A stretch of 64,000 nt of DNA from Magnaporthiopsis rhizophila (lineage: Eukaryota; Ascomycota; Sordariomycetes; Magnaporthales; Magnaporthaceae). This document shows, piece after piece, positions 56,109 to 64,000 of the stretch (positions are counted from its first letter, which is position 1; every line of letters starts with the position of its first letter). The notes beneath the pieces are model-generated. The model ran no database searches. It worked only from the letters and a program-made list of their open reading frames with translations, and had not been told where the DNA came from. The DNA is taken from positions 32,517-96,516 of the forward strand of contig PYSS01000006.1 of NCBI GenBank assembly GCA_003049465.1. The letters run 5' to 3'. The position numbers were made by a program, and so were the translations under genes.

Positions 56109-58209
56109 ATGCTCAAGTCGTAGAGAGTACGAGGGTAGTGCACCACCACCACTCGACTTGGCCATGGTTTTAATTTGTGTATTTGGTTTTTATTTATCTG
56201 ACTTTACTCGGCATGAAGGACGAAGGATGGATGTCATGTTTCGTAACGATGGATGGGAGAGGGTTATAATGTTTAGCATGGCCCGGTTTGGCATGAAGGG
56301 GGTGGGTTGGGCATAAATTTGGGTTATTTCTTATTTGTCATGTATTTCTGCCTGGCCTGCCTGCCGATTGTGGTAGTTTGCCTCGACGTATGCCATGTCT
56401 TGTCGTTTTTCGTCATTTATATAATGGTTACGTGGTCTTGGGTATGCTGTTGCCCCATTTGCTGCTTGTTTGTAGTGAGCCAGATGTGACCATCCTTCGT
56501 TCTCGCCATTCTACGATGCCTTGGCTAGCACATTCGAAGCGTAGATGCTACCGCCGCATTTTAAGTCTTCTCCTTTTATACTCCTTCGCCAAAACACATC
56601 TCGCCCTGGCAGTACCACGTACCGGTAGCCCCAAACGATAGGGCCCTATCTGTTGCAAGAACAGAACAGGATCAGGCGGTCACGTACGTCGACATCACAA
56701 AAGACCCAGAACAAATTCGCGCGAGAGGAAAGTGAGCGTTCATATTTTTCAGACGAAGCACGCAGAACAAACGTCACGCTTGCCAAGGTCTTCATCGGGG
56801 GTGGCTCTCCCTCCCTCCCAAGAAAAAAAAAAAAAGGCAAAAAAAAAGCAAGGGGGGTATAATGTGCCATCTCCCGCCAACCATCTCTCCCAATATGCCC
56901 CTTTCCTCTTCATCGCGAGAGGGCCCTGTTCAGGACCATCACTCGAGGCTTCCCTTCCCTTCCTTGCCCGTCCGTCCACACTCCCTCCTCATGACCAGAG
57001 GTATCTCATGCATTGGTCGTCCCAAACAAAAAACAAACAACAACACCACAAGCCAGGTCGTAAATAGCCATCATGCCTCCGACATAAAATCAGACCGTCG
57101 CCATCCACCATCCGCCATCCGTCATGCCCCGTATCGCCCACCCACACACCCCACCGTCAACCTCCCCCCGTTTGCTTGAGCACTGCCCCTCCTCCCCCGG
57201 CCGGGTGCCAACAGCGACAGCTCCTCCACTGGCGCCCCATCATCCCCCGACGCCGCGACGCAAGGAAAACGTCACTGGCACCCCCATCTTCCGATGCCGA
57301 CATTTCCCAGCCGGCATCAGAGACCCAAATGGCAGCCCCTTTTTCCATCCCGCCGCTCCGCCGCGGAAAACACCAAACCGACCCCTATTCCGCCATGGCA
57401 TCGAAAAGGCACTTTCCTTGCCTTCGCCATTAACCATCAACAGTCCAAAGGTGGCTGAGAGGGGAGAAAAGAAGCTCAGCAAAAAAAAAAATTGAAGAGT
57501 ACGAAACTCGTTCCGATGCTCGACAATAGCCAACAGAGGCTGGCGTTGAAAGAGGAGGAAAAGAAAAGCGAAGGAAATAAAAAGATCCCTCCTCTTTCAT
57601 GGAGCAAGGGCAGAATGGTTTCAAGACAAAAGCCCGCCCATTTATATTGCTCGTGACCCCGGTCCCCATATGAACCCTTCCGTGATGCAAATGCTGTTCA
57701 AAATGCACAAAAGTCCGACCAACCAATGAAAAGGTGTAGCGACAATAAAAAAAATAAGGAATAGGAAGAAGAAATGGTAACAGTAGAATCGAATGCGCAA
57801 GGTGCGTGTGGATGACCTCTCGAGCGTGTAGTGAATCCGACAAAACGCAGCAATCGCCCCCCAATCTCTATTAATGCTTTGCATGCAACAGAGAAAGAGA
57901 TAAGAAAAGAAGAAAAAAGCCTAGTAAGACAGGCCGAAGCTGGGATATGCTCGCCCTCCTCCTGTTGGCTCTTGTAAAGCCAGGTCTAAAAAAAAAAAAA
58001 AAAAAAAAAAAAAGATGTATGAAAACTCCGAACACCGGACTGGCCGTGTCGAAGCCGAATCGGAAAAGGAAAGAGGAAGAACGGGGGAAAGAGATGTCCC
58101 GGTCGGCAACAAGAATGTTGGACGGAAGTTATTTGCTGCTGCCCACGTGGGTGCGAATGTGTATATGGGCAGCAGTAGAGGTGGTGTGGAAAGGCTGGGA
58201 GCAGCTCCA
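56109..58209. other. Convergent spacer between RNR1 and the kinase gene
   Basis: 2.1 kb with an A run at 57988-58013 and scattered shorter A runs (56822-56847 region, 57481-57490). No gene is supported. The kinase 3' untranslated region probably lies in the right part. Confidence 0.6.
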
Positions 58210-61200
58210 TCATCCAGAGAAGCTCTCTCCGTACACGTCGATCTTCTTGGCCGTCTCGGTGCTGCCAATACTAGTGTTGGTGTCTCTCCTACGCGCGGCG
58301 AGCGCCAGGCTTCCCAAGGGTGCGTGGTGTGGCTGCGAGGCCTGAAGAGGGGGCGAAGGAAACTTCTTAGCAACCACCTTCTTCTTCTTGGACTTGGCCA
58401 TGAACATGATGCCATCGTCGTCGCTATCGCTGTCGTCATCATGTTTGCCGCTCGAGGCAGAAGCCGAAAGGCTCGCAGACCGACGGAGACGCGCGCCCTT
58501 GGTGCCAAGGCCAGGGGCTGGGTCAATGCGCACTGCAATGGCGCCCGTGATCTCCGAGTCGGTGTGTTGTTCCAGGGGAAACTCGGTCAAGGTCTCCTTG
58601 CCTGGGGCTGGTGGCGTGAGAGAGTCGGCGGTGGCCAACAGCGATGACCTGCTGACAATACCAGGATTGCCCAAGAAGTCGCCCTCGACGTCGGCAGAGA
58701 CAGAGCTAGCTCCGCTCATCAGCGCCGGCAGCGACGGGTCCGACTGGTACGCTGGCATGACGTCGACCCTTTCTCTAGAGTTTGTCGGCGCCGTGTGGCA
58801 CAGCGGGCTGGTAACAAGGCTGGGGCTGGTCATTGGTGTCGCGATGGCACCGAACGAAGTCACACTCGAAGACACGGCCATCGACATGGTCTCCTCCCTA
58901 GAGGGCGGCTGCGAGTGCCCTTCCTGGCTCATGCCATCGTCAGTTGGGGATGGCGGGCAGGGCACACTAGAAGGATCGGGCTTCAGGATAGCCGGGCGAA
59001 CAGCCAAAGGCTGCTCTAGTGGTTGTTGTTGGTGGTGGCTTTGGCGGCTGGTGTCAACCTGACTCTCGACGTCCTCGAATGGACTCCGAAAGCTCAGAGG
59101 TGTCGCGGATCGGGCTGTGGACGGCTCGGAGTCTTGTTTCTGCGTGGCCGTGTTGACATGAAGAACAGCACGGTCGTTGTGCTTGGTGCCCAGGTATGAC
59201 TTCTGGTGGTGTAGGTGATGGTGGTAGGCCGAAGACAGCCGCGGGATGAAGCTGAGAGAGTGCGATGGATTCTCCCTGACGGCGACAAGATCGATGGATC
59301 GCGTGTGTCGAGGTGACCGCAGCGGCTGCTGCATGCTGCCCGGGGCGACGGCGTTGCTGAGAGCCACCATGGCGCCGGCGTGCTTGTCGACGTTGGGGAA
59401 AACCAGCCCGGCCCTGTCCATGGATTTGGCGCGCGAGCATTCGTCGAAAGAGATGGAGGCCTCGCGGCCCTTCCTGGCGCCTGACAGCCCGGCGGCTTCA
59501 TCGACGACGACGCCGATTCCGGGACTCGGAGGCACAGTGTGTGCGACTCGATACTCCTGCAGGCTAGGTGTCAGGCTGAGAAACGAGCTTCCAATCGAAT
59601 GCGCATGGGAATGTCTCTTGGGTGGTGGTGGTGGTTTCGCAGGACCAAACGAGGGGGCGTCGCTGGAGTCGGGGTGGTGCTCTGAGAGGAGCTCGGTTCC
59701 GTGCTTCGAGGGCTTCCTACCAAGTGACATGCTCAGAGGGGGACTGAAGCTCTGTGGCGATGCCAGCGGGCTGGCGGTCACGCTCTGGGAGAGGGGATGC
59801 TCGGCCTGCTGTTGCTGTTGTTGCTGCTGCTGCTGCGTGACCGTGGCGAAATAGTCATCAGGCCGGATGCTCCTGCGCCGGATATCGCGCGGGTAGGCAG
59901 ACGACGGCGCGTTGGATCCGCTGTCTCCGGCGGAGCTGGCAACACTGCTGTCGGCCCGCCTGCGCGAGGCTGAGGCAGAAGCGCCATCGTCGTGGTCTCT
60001 CTTGTGGTGCATGACCTTGCCAACCGCCTTCTTGACTGCGGACTTGGCCCTCTCGAGAAAGGTGAGCGGAACGACGGCGCGTCCAATCTCCTTCTCGTCG
60101 ACCTCGATCTGCTTGCCCGACATCTTGCGCGAGGGGTCCGTCTCGTCAATCCAGGCGCGTGGGACGCCCCGGACGACCCAGGGGTGAGACTTGACGTCCC
60201 GGAGACGGATCCTATGGTCAGGGTTCCTGGTGAGCATGCGCCGGAGCAGATCGCGCAGGTCGTCCTCGATGTCCTCGTACGCAGGGTCGTCGTCATCCCG
60301 GTAAGGCTCGTTATTAACTCTCTTGTACAGGGAGACTTTGCTGGGATCGGTGAAGGGGAAGACGGGTCTAAGGCGGCGACGCGGAATGAAGGCGTCTTCC
60401 TTGGCGATCTTCTTGAACATGGCGTACTCGTCCTCGGCCAGGAACGGGATACGGGCGAAGATGATGCAGTAGAGTGTGACGCCAAGCGACCAGATGTCAA
60501 TCTGCTCCGACACCCTAGGCGGCTCCTTGTCGAGTTTATCGATGTCCGTGTAACAGAGCTCGGGTGCGAAGAAGGCAGGTGTCCCCACCGTCTTGGAAAG
60601 CTCCCGGTCGTCGTCGAAGTCGAGGGCCTCGGACTCAGACACCAGGTCATCAGGCTCGCCTTCTCGAATGGGCCGGCCAAAGTAGGAGACGCCGAAATCA
60701 GAGATCTTGACCTTGAAGTCCTTGGTCCAGAGGAGGTTGGCGGGTTTGATGTCGCGGTGCACGACCCCATTGTAGTGCAGATACTCGAGGCCCAGGATGG
60801 TGTCTCGGAAAGCCGACCGGGCATTCTCGATGGTGAAGCACGGCACATACGAGAAGTCGTCGACAAAGGGGTCGTGAGGGGGCGTAGCAAAGTCCACCGA
60901 GGACATGTGCGAGATGATGGAGTCCGCCATGCTGGGAGAGCGCGCCCTGAGAGTGGAGCTGCCACCTTGGTCGTCGGCGTAAGCCCCGTACATGGTTCCC
61001 TCGAGGGTTGGGGGAGACGAAGCGACGTCCGTGTCGGCATAGCCGTGGCCAGGGATAGGGACCGCTTCGGCCTGCGGCTGCGGCTGCGGCACCGGCTGGA
61101 ATCTCGAGAGCGACCTCCACGACTGGGTGCGAGACGGGGCTTGCGAAACCGCCCTGGACCTCGGAAGCGACGGTTCAGGCTCGTCATCGTCGAACGAGGC

Positions 61201-62120
61201 GCCGTACTCGAGGCTCCAGTAGTCACCCGAATCTCGCTGCGCCTTGGCGACCGACTTCATCCGTTTGACCTCGGTCTTGGCACGCTTCCACTGCATGGAG
61301 CGCAATTCTTCCTCTTCGGCAGCGATGGACTCGCCGCGAGCGCTCTTCTCGAACATGCGTCGCTCCAGGTCGCAAATGCGCGGCAGGCCCTTCTTCCTCC
61401 ATGTGATTTCGCCAAGCTCGACATGCTCCAGGACCATGTAAATCTTCTCGAGCTCGGGATCGTCGATGACTTCGAGCAGGGCGACCACGTTGGCGTGTCG
61501 GATCTTTTTGAGGATGGCAATCTCTCGCTTTGTGTTCCTCTGGGGATCCTCGGCCGTGACCTTGCCCAGCCGGCGCTTCTTGGAGTAGCGAGGGATGATC
61601 TTGATGGCCACATTCTCGCCCGTGTGAGTGTTGCGGGCCCGCTTGACCTTGCCATGCTGGCCGCGGCCTATCTCCTCTATCACCTCATACTGGTTGATGT
61701 GCTTGCGCCCCGTGGTGAAGTCCCTATCGACGGTGGCGGTCGAAGTCCTGCCCGAGTGAGTGGTGGTGGTGGTGAGCCATCAAAACTTTGCGGTTGGCCA
61801 AGCGACAAAACTGAAAAGCAACCCCTCTATGGTGACGAGGCGGGCAGGAGTCTATTAAAAACAACTTACTCCCGAACTTTACGGGTCTGCAGGGGATGCA
61901 GAAACGGGCTTTCGGCCCTCGAGGCACTGGCGGTCGGGGCGCCTTCGGACATGAGCTGCGGAGGCAGCGTGTTCAGGCGCGAGACGGTCGGGCTGAAGAG
62001 GCCGGGAGACGACACGGGAGTGCTGCTAGCGGTTCTCGACGGGACGTGCGATGGCTGCGGCGGGTGCTGAGCACCCTGCAGATGCGGGTACGAGGAGGTC
62101 CTCGGCTGATGCGGCTCCAT
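58210..62120 (-). CDS. SAK1/SSP1-like (CaMKK-type) serine/threonine kinase
   Basis: Family members phosphorylate the activation loop of SNF1/AMPK and act in nutrient and stress signalling. Exons 61870-62120 and 58210-61723 join in phase (CGG GA|GTAAGT...CGATAG|G GAC), giving EDFTTGRKHINQYEVIEEIG and 1254 residues. Landmarks are the glycine loop IGRGQHGKVK (about 102-111), catalytic Lys in VAIKIIPR (about 125), YMVLEHVELGEITWRKKGL, HRDIKPANLLW (about 406), DFGVSYFG (about 426) and HPWVVRGVPRAW near the end of the domain. An insert of about 185 residues, charged then Ser/Pro-rich, separates the hinge from the C-lobe. The roughly 690-residue C-terminal region is Ser/Pro-rich, with a run of 10 Gln. 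The ATG at 62120 starts a disordered 83-residue leader. Confidence 0.88.
59807..59836 (-). repeat. Polyglutamine-coding CAG/CAA repeat
   Basis: Ten consecutive Gln codons (mixed CAG and CAA) in the kinase C-terminal region. Confidence 0.9.
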
Positions 62121-63455
62121 GTTGAACGAGAAGTCGGCGAGGCCGGCGAGTCCACGAGCAGATACGACGAAAGGAGTGGCGGGGCGGCGCCTTGGTTGAC
62201 GGAAAAGAAAGCGAAATGTCGGGGATTCGGATTACTACAAAACCATGATCGCTGGGGACAATCCGACACGGGGTCGCTTTGTCGGATCGGGGGGCGTTGT
62301 GTGGGAGCGTTTTCGTGGCTAGATGTCGTAGACGATGGCCCGAGGATGGAGTCCCGGGGAAGTCTACCGCACCGGTGAATTCGGCCAGCAGACGGAGGTC
62401 GGGGTTGAGTTGAGTGCGCAGGCGGGATTCGCGGAGAGTTACTGTTGAGGGGGATGGCGTGGCGGATCGAACAACTTTAAAAAGGACGAGAAAAAAGGTT
62501 GTGGTTGTGTGTGGCCGCGACGCTCGGCCACCTGCGGATGCGGCGGCAGTAGGTGTGAGCCAGTTCGGAAGCGGATGGTTGCACAAAAACTGGCGGCTCG
62601 GAAGAGTCACTTTCTTTATTGACTTTCTCCGTGACAGACAATAAAAACAAGAGTGGCAGGTGACGAAACAGAATTGGAGGATTGCTTCGAGGCAGGAGAC
62701 GGAGCGTTGATGGACGTTGGTGAAGAGTGACAGGAAGGCCTTGAGGAAAAAGACGGGTGGGGAGGTAGAAGAGAGGAGACGGCAAAAAAGCGGCGGCGGC
62801 CAGAGAAGAGGCTAGGACCGGGTGGGATGAAATGGGCCAAAGGAGAAAAGAGAATGGGGATGGAGGGGCGGCTTTGCGAGCAACCAAACACAGGCGGGCA
62901 GCCGAGTCCACCAAGAGGCTTGACGTAGGCATGTGGGTGGAGACGCACAGGCTGGGCCAGGGTGACCCATGCAAGAGACGAGCTGGGAGGGGCCCAGCCC
63001 GGCAGGGGGGAGGGGTGGTGGTCAGGCTTATCGAGGGAATCCTGGGAGCGGACTTGTGGCCATTGGATTTCTCGCAAGGGTACTTGCCCAGACAAGTTAG
63101 TAGTTGGCCGCGATCTGCGCTTTCTGGCTGCGTGGTGCGTGAAGCCGTAACAGTCGTATCAAATCTGCGTTTGTTTGCCCACCCGCCCAACATTGAATGA
63201 GAATATTTCGCATTTTATCCTGCCTATTGGATGACAGCCGCGCACATTGGCACAAGTTTAGGCACAGAGAGCATACCAACCTATCTACCGTACATACGCA
63301 CGACACCAGGCATGAGAGTTCCTTTTGGGACGGCTGCATCCGCGCGACACGGGCGCTCTCTTTCCCAGTCTTGGGCACACCCTCATTCTTCCATGTCTTG
63401 CCTGGTCCGAACACGGAAAGCGGGCAGGTGTGGGCCCCGCCACATAGGTACCTAA

Positions 63456-63493
63456 CGCCAAGTATCCGCCGCCAAGTACTCGACCGCCAAGTA
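63456..63493 (+). repeat. Three CGCCAAGTA copies at 14-15 bp spacing
   Basis: Identical nonamers at 63456-63464, 63470-63478 and 63485-63493, with different 5- and 6-base spacers (TCCGC, CTCGAC). Conserved cores with unlike spacers look more like repeated protein sites than slippage. Confidence 0.6.
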
Positions 63494-63956
63494 CCACGAC
63501 GTCTTGTACATACCGTACATCCAACAACAAACGGGTGCCGCCGGCGAAATGGAGCCACAGCCAAGAAAACATGGGTGCGCGCCGCACACAAAGAAATGGG
63601 GATTTTCGAGTCATGGCTCTTTCGTGCTGTCTCGCTCGCTTGCTTTCAGCCTGTGAACCGTTCGAGGCCCCTCCCGGATGGAAAGCCAGATTCTTGCAAA
63701 AGGAAAAACGAAGAAAATGTCGACGGCCACCCAAAGCCCGAGGGTCCATGGACGCCCATATGTGATCCGATGTAAAGCCCACAAACCTACCTACGCGATC
63801 ACCCCTGATTATATATCACGACAAAATGATCGAGGGGCCGAGGTCCATTCCCCCCTGGCCTCCATTGGCACTGTGATCTGACCACGATCTCGACCCACCT
63901 CAACAACGCCTGCGGCCAGATGAGATTGGGAAGGAAATAATGATTTATTTACTTTT

Positions 63957-63958
<2 letters not shown>

Positions 63959-63992
<34 letters not shown>
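63959..63992. repeat. Poly(T) run near the right edge
   Basis: Thirty-four T in a row. Simple sequence. Confidence 0.95.
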
Positions 63993-63993
<1 letters not shown>

Positions 63994-64000
63994 GCCGCAC

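Larger units (their letters stand above)
62121..64000. other. Kinase upstream region to the window edge
   Basis: 1.9 kb without a supported gene. It contains three copies of CGCCAAGTA (63456-63493) and a 34-base T run (63959-63992) near the right edge. Purine-rich stretches (62640-62900) probably belong to the kinase leader or promoter. Confidence 0.5.

Noticed and set aside
59992..62070. 692-codon plus-strand open frame antisense to the kinase
   Set aside because: Shadow frame over the kinase exon. It crosses the kinase intron without any splice logic and has no recognisable domain.
1..64000. CRISPR array, prophage, viral insertion or insertion sequence
   Set aside because: No regularly spaced direct repeats of CRISPR type, no integrase, capsid, reverse transcriptase or transposase motifs were seen in any plausible frame. 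The organism is eukaryotic.

Overview
The window is a stretch of a filamentous ascomycete genome, most likely a sordariomycete. The evidence is single-gene transcription units with short introns (mostly 60-150 bp, GT...CTRAC...AG), G+C-rich coding sequence, A+T- and homopolymer-rich spacers, and fungal-type families: a Zn2Cys6 regulator, a fungal rhodopsin-type 7TM protein, a fungal CaMKK-like kinase and a fungal RQC1. A Magnaporthales-like genome is a guess from overall style, not something I can prove. Two runs of N (17950-17963 and 36689-36784) lie inside long homopolymers and are assembly gaps.

Layout. Positions 1-1568 hold the first exon of a Ser/Asn/Gly-rich, probably regulatory, protein that runs off the left edge. 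Positions 1569-15014 (13.4 kb) contain no convincing gene. Positions 15015-16534 hold an unrecognised spliced gene broken by two single-base frameshifts. A tRNA-derived SINE-like element with a hairpin-rich tail and a poly(T) end lies at about 17669-17893. From 18866 onward the window is dense with conserved genes: GYP1-like Rab GAP (-), COX7-like oxidase subunit (+), clathrin light chain (-), RTT103-like CID protein (+), MDL1-like mitochondrial ABC transporter (+), an 88-residue orphan (+), a fungal-rhodopsin 7TM protein (-), an SCP-x-type thiolase (-), a Zn2Cys6 regulator (-), ATX1 copper chaperone (-), RQC1/TCF25 (-), SCD6/LSM14 (+), a TatD-type nuclease (-), ribonucleotide reductase large subunit (+) and a SAK1/SSP1-like kinase (-).

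I rebuilt exon structures by hand from splice signals, reading phase and family alignment, so they are better than raw open frames but are not transcript-verified. Several genes form divergent pairs over short shared spacers: GYP1/COX7 (512 bp), CLC1/RTT103 (1046 bp), RQC1/SCD6 (664 bp) and TatD/RNR1 (874 bp). The RNR1 spacer carries an MluI cell-cycle box and the RQC1/SCD6 spacer carries an abutting CCAAT-CACGTG element. I see no CRISPR array, virus, insertion sequence, rRNA, intact tRNA or biosynthetic cluster. The most unusual items are the SINE-like element, the frameshifted orphan gene, two GC-AG introns, and an RNR1 last intron whose retention would replace the redox-active C-terminus.
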